A stretch of 64,000 nt of DNA from a bacterium (lineage in GTDB: Bacteria; Zixibacteria; MSB-5A5; GN15; FEB-12), in assembly GCA_016708025.1 (NCBI GenBank), contig JADJGQ010000002.1, positions 248,001-312,000 on the forward strand. Reading direction: 5' to 3'. Shown here piece by piece: positions 44,703 through 52,651 of this stretch (positions within the stretch are counted from its first letter, which is position 1; every line of letters begins with the position of its first letter). The notes under the pieces were generated by a model. The model searched no databases. It had not been told where the DNA came from and was given only the letters and a program-made list of their open reading frames with translations. The translations under genes were made by a program, and so were the position numbers.

Positions 44703-45749
44703 ATGGCAATTGACACCAAATCAACCGTCCTTGTAACCGGGGCCAGCGGCTCTCTCGGGAAACAGCTCCTCTATGAGCTGACGACCCAGGGATATCGTCC
44801 GATCGCCCAGGTTCGCGACAATTCCAAGACCGACTATATCGATTCGCTCGGATTGGAGAAGCGGGTCGCCGATATCCGCAACAAGCCGCAACTGGCGGAA
44901 TTAGTGAAGGGTGTTGATGCCATCATTCATACCGTCGCGCTGGTAGATTTCCGACAGGATCGCCTGACCCAATTCACCGGCGTGAATACCTTCGGCGCGA
45001 CCGATCTTTATCTCGCCGCCAGAGCGGCCGGTGTAAAACGATTTGTCCATGTCTCCAGCGTTGCGGCAGTCGGCGCGGTCCTTCGCACCAATGGTCCCGG
45101 ACTCTCTCATCCAAACAGTCTGGCGAATGAAGAGCATGAGTTTAATCTGCGTCATCTGCAGATCCCCTATATCATGACCAAACGGGCCGCCGAAGAAGAA
45201 CTGCTCAAACTCGCCGCACAGCCCGGCCCGGAACTGGTGATAGTCAATCCGTCGATCATGGTCGCCCCCTCGCGCACCGGCGACGATCGCGGCAAGGCAA
45301 CCAAACGGTTCAACCAGCCGATCCTTCCCGGCATGCACAACTGGATGAATCTCGTCGATATCCGCGATGTTGCTCCCGCAATTGTTGCCGCGATGGTCAA
45401 GGGCCGGCCGGGCGAACGCTACATTCTCGGCGGTGACAATATCACCGAGCGTGATCTGATCCTCCATGTCTCCGCTCAGCTCAAGATCGCACCGCACATC
45501 TGGTCGATTCCGCGTGGCCTGGTGGATTTTGTCGGATGGTTCGCCGGGAGATACCACCACTTCCGTTCCAAATTCGGGTCCGGGCACAAGGTTTCGTTTT
45601 ATCCCGATATCGTGAAAATGCTGGATTATGACTGGGCCTATTCCTCGCAGAAAGCGAAGACGGAACTCGGCTTCCGCTCCCGTTCGCTTTTCATCACGCT
45701 GAAAGATCTGCTGACAAACGATTTCCGCGGCACCTATCTGAAGCCGTAG
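44703..45749 (+). CDS. NAD-dependent epimerase / 3-beta-HSD-like extended SDR
   Basis: The 348-residue protein carries VTGASGSLGKQLL, the catalytic motif region VSSVAAVGAVLRTN followed by IPYIMTKRAAEEELLKL (Y-x-x-x-K), and a C-terminal region typical of 3-beta-hydroxysteroid-dehydrogenase-like SDRs. The ATG at 44703 was chosen because the upstream extension is not conserved-looking and the Rossmann motif then starts at residue 10. The substrate is unknown; NAD-linked oxidation or epimerisation is expected. It precedes a P1 peptidase gene by 44 bases. Confidence 0.86.
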   Translation: MAIDTKSTVLVTGASGSLGKQLLYELTTQGYRPIAQVRDNSKTDYIDSLGLEKRVADIRNKPQLAELVKGVDAIIHTVALVDFRQDRLTQFTGVNTFGATDLYLAARAAGVKRFVHVSSVAAVGAVLRTNGPGLSHPNSLANEEHEFNLRHLQIPYIMTKRAAEEELLKLAAQPGPELVIVNPSIMVAPSRTGDDRGKATKRFNQPILPGMHNWMNLVDIRDVAPAIVAAMVKGRPGERYILGGDNITERDLILHVSAQLKIAPHIWSIPRGLVDFVGWFAGRYHHFRSKFGSGHKVSFYPDIVKMLDYDWAYSSQKAKTELGFRSRSLFITLKDLLTNDFRGTYLKP

Positions 45750-45793
45750 AGATCTATCCGGGCACCGACATCCTGTAACTTGTGAGGCCTGAG

Positions 45794-46963
45794 ATGACTG
45801 ATCGAGTCTCTTCCTTGACCTTCGTATTCCTGATCGCGTTTCTGATTTTCGGTTCTTTGCCGATCGAGGCTAAGCCGCGCGCTCGAGATCTGGGGATTCC
45901 ATTTGACGGCGTCACTGGTCCGCACAACGCGATCACCGATATTCCGGGCGTCTTGGTTGGATACAAAACGCGCATTGAGGGAGAAGGAAAACTGATTGTC
46001 GGCAAGGGGCCAATTCGTACGGGTGTGACGGTGATTCTCCCACACGGCAAGAATGGTGACTACTATCCGTGTGGCTACTTCTCTCTCAATGGCGATGCTG
46101 ACATGTCTGCGGCACTCTATATCGATGACTACGGGATGCGTTGGGGACCGATCGGCATTACCAACACCAACAGCGCAGGGGTGGTGCGCGATGCCATCGG
46201 TGAGTGGAACTATCGGACATTCAGCGAGCGTGGCGTCGAAGATATGTCGTTCGGGTATCCAATTGTCGGCGAAACCTGGGATGGTGATTTCAACGATATC
46301 AACGGCTTTCACATCACCAAACAGGATCTGTTTGATGCTCTTGATTCCGCAAAGAGTGGGCCGATCGCCGAAGGGAATGTCGGTGGCGGAACAGGCATGT
46401 GGTTGTATGGATTTAAAGGGGGAAACGGGACCGCGTCGCGGCAAGTGACCATTGGCGACACCACCTACACTGTCGGAGTGTTGGTACAGGCAAATTTCGG
46501 ACGACGCGATGACCTGATGATCCGCGGCGTTCCGGTCGGTAAGGAGATTACCGATCTGGCGCCAGTGATTGACGAGGAATGGACCGATGGTTCAGTTTTC
46601 GTCGTGATCGGGACCGATGCCCCCATGCTGTCGCTGTATCTGAGACATATGGCGAAGCGAAGCGCGATCGGGATGGCACGCACCGGCACAACGTCCGGCA
46701 ATGGTTCAGGAGACGTCTTTCTGGCATTCTCAACTTCGCCATTTGAGTACGACAGCACCTACACAACGATGACGCAGCGCTCGATCACCAAATGGAATCT
46801 GGATAAGTTGTATCGAGCAGCGGTGGAAGCTACCGAGGAAGCGATCATCAATGTACTGGTTGGCGCGGAAACGATGTCCGGGGCCAACGGCAACACGTTG
46901 TATGGCATGCCGCATGACCGCTTACGTGAAGTGATGAAGAAGTACAATCGACTCGGGGAATGA
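45794..46963 (+). CDS. P1-family (DmpA/BapA-like) peptidase, exported
   Basis: The 389-residue protein has a signal peptide (FVFLIAFLIFGSLPIEA) and matches the P1 family of N-terminal-nucleophile aminopeptidases. Features are ARDLGIPFDGVTGPHNAITD, GNVGGGTGMWLYGFKGG and the autocleavage site GNGSGDVFLAFST, where the serine becomes the new N-terminus after self-processing. It removes N-terminal residues or beta-peptides. GAGG lies eight bases before the ATG at 45794. The export signal suggests a periplasmic role in peptide use. Confidence 0.9.
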   Translation: MTDRVSSLTFVFLIAFLIFGSLPIEAKPRARDLGIPFDGVTGPHNAITDIPGVLVGYKTRIEGEGKLIVGKGPIRTGVTVILPHGKNGDYYPCGYFSLNGDADMSAALYIDDYGMRWGPIGITNTNSAGVVRDAIGEWNYRTFSERGVEDMSFGYPIVGETWDGDFNDINGFHITKQDLFDALDSAKSGPIAEGNVGGGTGMWLYGFKGGNGTASRQVTIGDTTYTVGVLVQANFGRRDDLMIRGVPVGKEITDLAPVIDEEWTDGSVFVVIGTDAPMLSLYLRHMAKRSAIGMARTGTTSGNGSGDVFLAFSTSPFEYDSTYTTMTQRSITKWNLDKLYRAAVEATEEAIINVLVGAETMSGANGNTLYGMPHDRLREVMKKYNRLGE

Positions 46964-46966
46964 CCT

Positions 46967-47353
46967 ATGACACGATTCAGGCGTGATTCAATAAGCTCTC
47001 GATCCTGGTATCCCGCCCTCCTCGGGTTGATCATCGGCGCGATCACTCTCTGGCCGATGTCGTACTCCACACTGAACAACTCTACCTCCGGTATCGCTCT
47101 GGGTTGGGCTATCTTCTGCGCTATCGCAGGTCTTTATCTGGGAGCAACCACCGATCGACCATATGCCAGACTTGCACTGGCAGTCTGCGGCGGTGTGGCG
47201 ATCGCACAAGTGATCCGGATCATCGTTGACTGCACATTCGACCCGACCAACCACAACCTCTGGCCATTTGAATTTGTCTGGATGATGATTTGCTGTTTCC
47301 CGGCGACATTCATTGGGGCGTGGGTTGGACGTCGGCTGCTTCAGCGAGACTGA
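46967..47353 (+). CDS. Small membrane protein, unknown
   Basis: The 128-residue product has four hydrophobic helices (about 15-32, 43-62, 68-88 and 98-118). I do not recognise a family. It starts three bases after the P1 peptidase and is surely co-transcribed with it, which may point to a membrane partner. Confidence 0.6.
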   Translation: MTRFRRDSISSRSWYPALLGLIIGAITLWPMSYSTLNNSTSGIALGWAIFCAIAGLYLGATTDRPYARLALAVCGGVAIAQVIRIIVDCTFDPTNHNLWPFEFVWMMICCFPATFIGAWVGRRLLQRD

Positions 47354-47447
47354 TAGTGCGGGGCTGCGGGCCTATTTCTGTCCACTTTTCGCTTTTCAAT
47401 GTGGGCACCAAAGACTATTATTGGGATAATTGCACCAACGAGGCACT

Positions 47448-49178
47448 ATGGAAGAGCAACCCAAGCCATTCCATGATATGGATGAGACAGAATCCGTTTC
47501 TGGCAATCAGCCTCCACGTCCAGTTCCAACTCAGCTGGGCCCCTTTATTATAGAATCTCTCATTGGCAGCGGGGGAATGGGTTCCGTCTATCGCGCCTTC
47601 GATGAGTCTATGAAACGCCCAGTGGCGCTCAAAGTCCTCCACCCATCAATCGGACAATCAGTTGCTTATCAGCGATTTGATCGTGAAGCTTGGATTGTTG
47701 GCCAGCTGGACCATCCCAATATTATCCGAGTGTACAGTCGGGGGGAGGAAGCGGAAATACACTTCCTGGCCATGGAGCTTGCCGATGGTGGTTCTCTAGC
47801 GGACAGACTCCTTCAAATAAGAAAGGAAGCGTCGAAAAGCGGCGATGTCACGGCCACCATCACGACAGAGTATATACACAATGTGTTAGCGAAATTTATA
47901 GACCTCTGTGAAGCCGTCGAGTATGTGCACAACAAGGGCTTCTTTCATCGTGATATTAAGCCGAACAACATTCTCCTGACAGAATCAGGCTCGCGTTTGA
48001 AGTTGACTGATTTTGGCATTGCTCACGCAGACGATATGACCAGCATGACGCGCGCGGGTGACTTCATGGGGACGCTCAAGTATATGTCGCCAGAACAGCT
48101 GGCTGCGCATCGTGCCGACATCGACAAGCGCACTGACATCTATTCACTGGGGGTTACACTTTACGAACTCTTGACGTTACAACTCCCCTACGACGGCGAC
48201 ACTGACGAGAAATACGTAAGCGCGATCCTCGCTGGACGGTCCGTGCCGGCAAGACGCCGTCACGCCCGAATTCCGATGGACGTAGAAACGGTCCTGATGA
48301 AAGCAACTGAACACGATCCTCAAGGGCGGTATCAAAGTGCCCATGAATTTGCGTTGGATCTGAAAGCCATTTTGGAGAATCGGCCGATCACGGCACGTCG
48401 AACAGGACTGCTTGGCAGAGCTCACAAATTCGTAAAGCGTCATCGTCCAACGATAACGATCGGAGTTTCCGTTGCCATAATCCTTGTGGCAACAATTGCT
48501 TACTTTGAAAGTTGGCGGAACCGCTCGCTGGACAGGATTAGGATCGTTCAAGTTTTGCAGACGGTCGTTGCTTCGGGGAAAGCGCCAGTGGAGCTGGAGC
48601 ATGATTGGAGTCGGCTGTGGCCATTGCTTGTGAAGGAAGTCAATGGAGGCAATGATGATTCTCTTGAGTTCTGGTTCCATCGAGCCATTCAGCCACGACT
48701 CCCTTTGCAAGATGAGCTGAGAGATAAACCAATCGTTATGTCGCGATCCGTTTCTCTTTTTCCCATTGGCGCTACAGATAGCGGACAGACTTTCGCCCTT
48801 GTCACCAGAATAAGCGAACTAGGTGTTAGCGATGTCTTTGAACCGACAGCAACGGCTTGGAGTTACTATTCCCTTGCCCAGCCTGCTGGGGGATTCGGGT
48901 ACGAAATGAATACGGCTCGACCGGCAGCTGGAGTTTCAGGGTTACTCAGAATCAAATTGCGGATCATATCAGAGCACTACAGGCATGGAGTAATTTACAC
49001 TGATGAAACCACGGAGGCTGAACCAACCGCTTACAACAATTCAGGAATCTCGCTCAGCGACATTCCAATCGTCATCAAAGATCCGTCGAAGGGAGATCGT
49101 CTTGAACCATTCTTGACCGATACTACCTTTGCGGAGTACTCAATCGTGCGAATAGTGCCGACCGACCGCACTCGTTGA
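47448..49178 (+). CDS. Membrane-anchored serine/threonine protein kinase
   Basis: The 576-residue protein has a complete Hanks-type kinase domain (about 35-310): glycine loop IGSGGMGSVYRAF, lysine in PVALKVL, catalytic loop HRDIKPNNILL, DFGIAHAD and the APE equivalent KYMSPEQLA. A single membrane helix at about 334-356 leads to a 220-residue extracytoplasmic domain that I do not recognise (no PASTA repeats). It probably couples an external signal to phosphorylation in the cytoplasm. GAGG lies four bases before the ATG. Confidence 0.92.
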   Translation: MEEQPKPFHDMDETESVSGNQPPRPVPTQLGPFIIESLIGSGGMGSVYRAFDESMKRPVALKVLHPSIGQSVAYQRFDREAWIVGQLDHPNIIRVYSRGEEAEIHFLAMELADGGSLADRLLQIRKEASKSGDVTATITTEYIHNVLAKFIDLCEAVEYVHNKGFFHRDIKPNNILLTESGSRLKLTDFGIAHADDMTSMTRAGDFMGTLKYMSPEQLAAHRADIDKRTDIYSLGVTLYELLTLQLPYDGDTDEKYVSAILAGRSVPARRRHARIPMDVETVLMKATEHDPQGRYQSAHEFALDLKAILENRPITARRTGLLGRAHKFVKRHRPTITIGVSVAIILVATIAYFESWRNRSLDRIRIVQVLQTVVASGKAPVELEHDWSRLWPLLVKEVNGGNDDSLEFWFHRAIQPRLPLQDELRDKPIVMSRSVSLFPIGATDSGQTFALVTRISELGVSDVFEPTATAWSYYSLAQPAGGFGYEMNTARPAAGVSGLLRIKLRIISEHYRHGVIYTDETTEAEPTAYNNSGISLSDIPIVIKDPSKGDRLEPFLTDTTFAEYSIVRIVPTDRTR

Positions 49179-49515
49179 GCATCGCCCACTGTCGAGAGAC
49201 TAAGTGGGATCGATTGTCTATTCCCCTGACAGACATTCCAAGGCTCATCCAATCTATCCCCCCGTATTACATTACTCACTGCTCCCGACTCCGTCCCCAT
49301 TAATAGAGGCCGGATAGAAGAGGCGAGGCTGGCTGCCATCCTCTCGCCTTGCAAACAGCTAAATTGATCGCTTCTCCCAAAACGTCAACCCGCTTTCACA
49401 CAACAAGATGATGATTCCGCTCCGGCACCGCCCGGCCGTATCACATCTGCATACAGTCAAATTGTTTGCCTGATTTCCGGTAGACGATTCCCCCGATCCC
49501 TCGTACATTACTCCC
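49179..49515. other. Intergenic region without identified features
   Basis: These 337 bases between the kinase and adaA contain no credible reading frame, terminator or repeat that I can support. The adaA promoter should be in the last 100 bases. Confidence 0.5.
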
Positions 49516-50061
49516 ATGAAAACGATCTCTTACCAGCAGATGGTCCGGGCTATGCAAACCAACGATTCTTCTTTCAATGGCCGCTTTTATGTCGGTGTCC
49601 ATTCGACCGGGATCTTCTGCCTCCCGTCATGTCGCGCGCGACTGCCCAAACTCCAGAATGTCCGTTTTTATCCGACCCGCGAGGATGCTATCGGTGCCGG
49701 GCTCCGTGGATGCAAACGTTGCCGTGCCGAACGATTCCCGAATAATCTCCCTGCCTGGCTGTATGAACTGATCCGCCGGATGAGAGAACAGCGCGAGGAA
49801 CGGATGTCGGAGAAGCGGTTGGTTGAGATCGCCGGTGTCGATGTTTCCACTATTCGTCGACACTTCAAAGAATCACTCGGCATGACTCCATTGGCGTTTC
49901 ATCGCAAACTGCGCCTTGAACATGCGCGCGAACTGATCGAGAAGGGGGAGCGGTATCTCGATGCTGCCTATGCGGTCGGCTATGAATCGCCATCGGCCTT
50001 CCGCGATGCATTCGTCCGTCAATTCGGTAAAACCCCGGGGGAGTATTATGCCCAGCACTAA
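49516..50061 (+). CDS. adaA: AdaA-type methylphosphotriester-DNA methyltransferase and AraC-like regulator
   Basis: The 181-residue protein has the Ada N-terminal zinc domain with all four cysteines in the usual spacing (Cys35 and Cys39 in GIFCLPSCRAR, Cys66 and Cys69 in GCKRCRAE), Cys35 being the expected methyl acceptor. An AraC-type helix-turn-helix (VDVSTIRRHFKESLGMTP and YESPSAFRDAFVRQFGKTP) follows. It repairs methylphosphotriesters and in that state activates the adaptive response to alkylation. The alkyltransferase domain is encoded by the overlapping next gene, as in the AdaA/AdaB arrangement of Bacillus. Confidence 0.93.
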   Translation: MKTISYQQMVRAMQTNDSSFNGRFYVGVHSTGIFCLPSCRARLPKLQNVRFYPTREDAIGAGLRGCKRCRAERFPNNLPAWLYELIRRMREQREERMSEKRLVEIAGVDVSTIRRHFKESLGMTPLAFHRKLRLEHARELIEKGERYLDAAYAVGYESPSAFRDAFVRQFGKTPGEYYAQH

Positions 50062-50593
50062 GCTGATTGAACTTGATCAAATTGTCGCGATTGATCTATC
50101 GAGCCCGCTCGGCGAAATGACCGCCGGCGCGAGCGAGAAGGGGATCTGTTTTCTCGAATGGCATGACCGTGGCGGTGTCGACCGCATCAAGGCACGTGTG
50201 GAAAGGCGGTATCGCCGGCAGGTCGTATCGGGGGAGAATCAGCATCTCGAGAAACTTCGCGATGAACTGGCGCGCTATTTCGAGGGAAAGCTTTCAACCT
50301 TCACAGTCCAGTTGGATATCGCCGGAACAGAATTTGAGCGGACAGTCTGGAAGCAGCTTCTCAAAATTCCGTATGGCGAGACTCGCTCGTATGGTCAGAT
50401 GGCGGTCGATCTGAATCGACCCGGCGCGCAACGCGCGGTCGGACGAGCCAACGGCGCGAATTATGTTTCGATCGTCATTCCGTGCCATCGAGTGATCGAA
50501 GCAACGGGGAAACTTCGCGGCTACGGCGGCGGCCTCTGGCGCAAAGAGTGGCTGCTGAAGCTGGAGCATTCCCAGCGAACGCTGGCGTTGTAA
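50048..50593 (+). CDS. ogt: Methylated-DNA-protein-cysteine methyltransferase
   Basis: The 181-residue enzyme repairs O6-alkylguanine by moving the alkyl group to its own cysteine in VSIVIPCHRVI. Flanking motifs are typical: FERTVWKQLLKIPYGETRSYG, the PGAQRAVGRANGAN helix-turn-helix and RGYGGGLWRKEWLLKLE. The ATG at 50048 has GGGGGAG six bases upstream and overlaps adaA by 14 bases, so the two are co-translated. Confidence 0.94.
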   Translation: MPSTKLIELDQIVAIDLSSPLGEMTAGASEKGICFLEWHDRGGVDRIKARVERRYRRQVVSGENQHLEKLRDELARYFEGKLSTFTVQLDIAGTEFERTVWKQLLKIPYGETRSYGQMAVDLNRPGAQRAVGRANGANYVSIVIPCHRVIEATGKLRGYGGGLWRKEWLLKLEHSQRTLAL

Positions 50594-51005
50594 TCCATTT
50601 CCTGCTTTATAACCCACCGGAAATCGTCATCCTGTCTCTTTTGCAGTCATCGACTCGCCCTATTGCTTTGTATAACAAGGGAATACGATGGTAGTTGCGA
50701 TTCTTTGAATTTGAAACAACTATCCGGAGTATACGTTATGTAAGTTGCGGTGATTGGAAGCAATCGACCGATAGAGTATATTGAATCGACTGTACTCGAA
50801 TGTTTCGCCAAGCGCGAAGCGGATTGGTGCGGCCTGATTCTGAGTACTGGTTGAGATGGATAGCCTCTCTTCGCAAAGCGCGAAGCGGACCAGTATCGAC
50901 GACTCTAATTACCGTACCCCACCATTTATGGTGGGACCTGTTCTTTGAAAACTGGAGAGTCTGCCAGGACTCTCTTGCGATCCTGAATCTTGGATCTTCC
51001 GATAT
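50594..51005. other. Intergenic region with short repeats before tmRNA
   Basis: The 412 bases contain no credible gene. AAGCGCGAAGCGGA occurs twice (50810-50823 and 50876-50889), and the 26-bp palindromic unit shared with 37842-37867 lies at 50911-50936. A 7-bp inverted repeat GAGAGTC/GACTCTC lies at about 50955-50974. The tmRNA promoter must be in the last 60 bases, but no clear -35/-10 pair stands out. Confidence 0.5.
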
Positions 51006-51368
51006 GGGGGTGACAGGTTTCGACGGATGTAGCGAGGGGTTGTTGGCGTGCCGGGGTTGTCTGGGTCCCCGTTATCAAACTAGGCAAACCACAAATGGCG
51101 AAAATAACTACGCCATGGCCGCCTAACTTAACCGTTAGTTGATGGTCCGTCGTACTCGAGTGTATGTCTCCATGCTCGGGATACGGCGTCGCTAAAGGAG
51201 ACTCGATGGTCTGGTGTCGCGACGGATCGTTTAAATAAAGCGGCTGGTGTTTGGAGTGGTCTGCGTCACGACAGCTTCGAATACGAGACAAATAGGTGGA
51301 CGCTACGCACGTAGAAGACAGCTTGACGTTGTATTCGGACGGGGGTTCGATTCCCCCCACCTCCACCA
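51006..51368 (+). ncRNA. ssrA: Transfer-messenger RNA (tmRNA)
   Basis: The 363-base RNA rescues stalled ribosomes. The acceptor stem pairs GGGGGTG with CACCTCC, followed by A and an encoded CCA. The T-arm is GGGGG-TTCGATT-CCCCC, and the 5' side has GACAGGTTTCGACGG, conserved in tmRNAs. The tag frame at 51097-51126 reads G-E-N-N-Y-A-M-A-A followed by TAA, so the resume codon is GGC. The tag is close to Bacteroidota tags, which also begin with Gly-Glu. Confidence 0.95.
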
Positions 51369-51467
51369 AATTTTCCCTATCAGATAGATCATTCGCCGTG
51401 GCTCAAGAGCGACGCCGGTTCATCAGGAAAATCGTTGCCATCAATTATAGCAGGATCGGCGCTTAGG

Positions 51468-52397
51468 TCACCCCAGGTGTCCCATATACCCGATCACACG
51501 GAAACGCTGGATCTCCTCGACGTAGCCGTCGATCAACATCAGGCACTCATCGAGATCCCGGTAAGCGTATGGCCCCTCGGTTCTCAGCGATGAATCCTCG
51601 ATACCGTCCGGCATCAGAATACGACTCCGCAAGTCCTCGAAATCAAACGTATCCGCCAGCGGCTTGCATTCGCCACGCGACATCGTTCGACCGGTGCCAT
51701 GGCTCATCGAATAGAGCGACTCGCTGACTTTGTCGGTCGCTCGCAAGAGCGAAACATCGCCGGACATGTGCGACGGTATCACACAGACTTCACCGGGATA
51801 AAGTCGGATCGATCCTTTCCGGATAATCACCCGGCCATCGGCGAGCTGTTCGAAGGTATTGTGTGGAAGATCATATACTACCGACAGTGGACCAAACAGA
51901 TGCTCCAGCGCATGCTGCACACCCGCACGGTTCTCCGAGGCCCACTTGACGATTCGTCCGAACTCTTCGTCAAAGCGCGCAGGCTGATCGATCAGGGCAT
52001 CCACCAGCCCGGATTCATTGCGCGAACCAGTGTGGATCAGGAAATGCAAAGGCCCGCCGTCGACCGGCACCAACGCATCAAGGAAATGATTCCCTCCTCC
52101 CAGATCGCCAACGCGCCCTTTGTTCAATCGAAGTAAAGAAGCTACTTCGTTCCAGGTCTCGCGAGTCAATCGGGTTCGGTCAAGATCTGATGCCAGCAGT
52201 CGCATGCCGCATCCGCAATCAGACACGGCGAACTTGCGCCAGTTTGACTGTGAGGTCAGCACCGCAGTTCCCGTCGGAAGGGGGGATTTGCCGGGGCATG
52301 CGTCGGGGAGAAAGACTACGGTCTCTGCTTGAAGGTCAGGCGGCAGCCAGGAGAAGAGTTTGCCAAGCGGTTCAGCAGACAGATTGCGAATATCCAT
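51468..52397 (-). CDS. Short RtcB-family RNA ligase homologue
   Basis: The 309-residue protein keeps the metal and guanylylation residues of RtcB: Asp and Cys in VSDCGCGMRLL, histidines in LGGGNHFLD, FLIHTGSRN and DLPHNTFE, RKGS in VIIRKGSIRLYPGE, and the guanylate histidine in SHGTGRTMSR. RtcB joins 2',3'-cyclic phosphate or 3'-phosphate RNA ends to 5'-hydroxyl ends with GTP. It is about 100 residues shorter than E. coli RtcB, so some loops are missing and its substrate may differ. It lies immediately downstream of tmRNA but on the opposite strand. Confidence 0.85.
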   Translation of the reverse strand: MDIRNLSAEPLGKLFSWLPPDLQAETVVFLPDACPGKSPLPTGTAVLTSQSNWRKFAVSDCGCGMRLLASDLDRTRLTRETWNEVASLLRLNKGRVGDLGGGNHFLDALVPVDGGPLHFLIHTGSRNESGLVDALIDQPARFDEEFGRIVKWASENRAGVQHALEHLFGPLSVVYDLPHNTFEQLADGRVIIRKGSIRLYPGEVCVIPSHMSGDVSLLRATDKVSESLYSMSHGTGRTMSRGECKPLADTFDFEDLRSRILMPDGIEDSSLRTEGPYAYRDLDECLMLIDGYVEEIQRFRVIGYMGHLG

Positions 52398-52541
52398 TGA
52401 GTCCCCGAATGTTCGGACGTGACGGTTGATTGTTTGCTTAGGCGAGCAGACATATATTGCAGGATAAGTGGACAAAAGGCAAGACGATACTGATACTGCC
52501 GGGACAATTGACACCCACCCCATCGATCTCGACGTTTTTGA

Positions 52542-52570
52542 TTGACCACGGCTGATACTGCGGCTATCTT
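52542..52570 (+). promoter_or_regulatory. Sigma-70-type promoter of the first paralogous kinase
   Basis: TTGACC at 52542-52547 and TATCTT at 52565-52570 are separated by 17 bases, a near-consensus vegetative promoter. It points to the histidine kinase starting at 52652. Confidence 0.6.
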
Positions 52571-52651
52571 CTCAATCGAAACAGGCAACCGGGAGCACAC
52601 CTGAATTCGATCATTCGTTCAAAATCAGCTTTTCTTCTGAGTACAGCAAAG

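Noticed and set aside
45734..46444. Minus-strand open frame opposite the P1 peptidase
   Set aside because: The plus-strand peptidase has a signal peptide, ribosome binding site and catalytic motif; the antisense frame has none.
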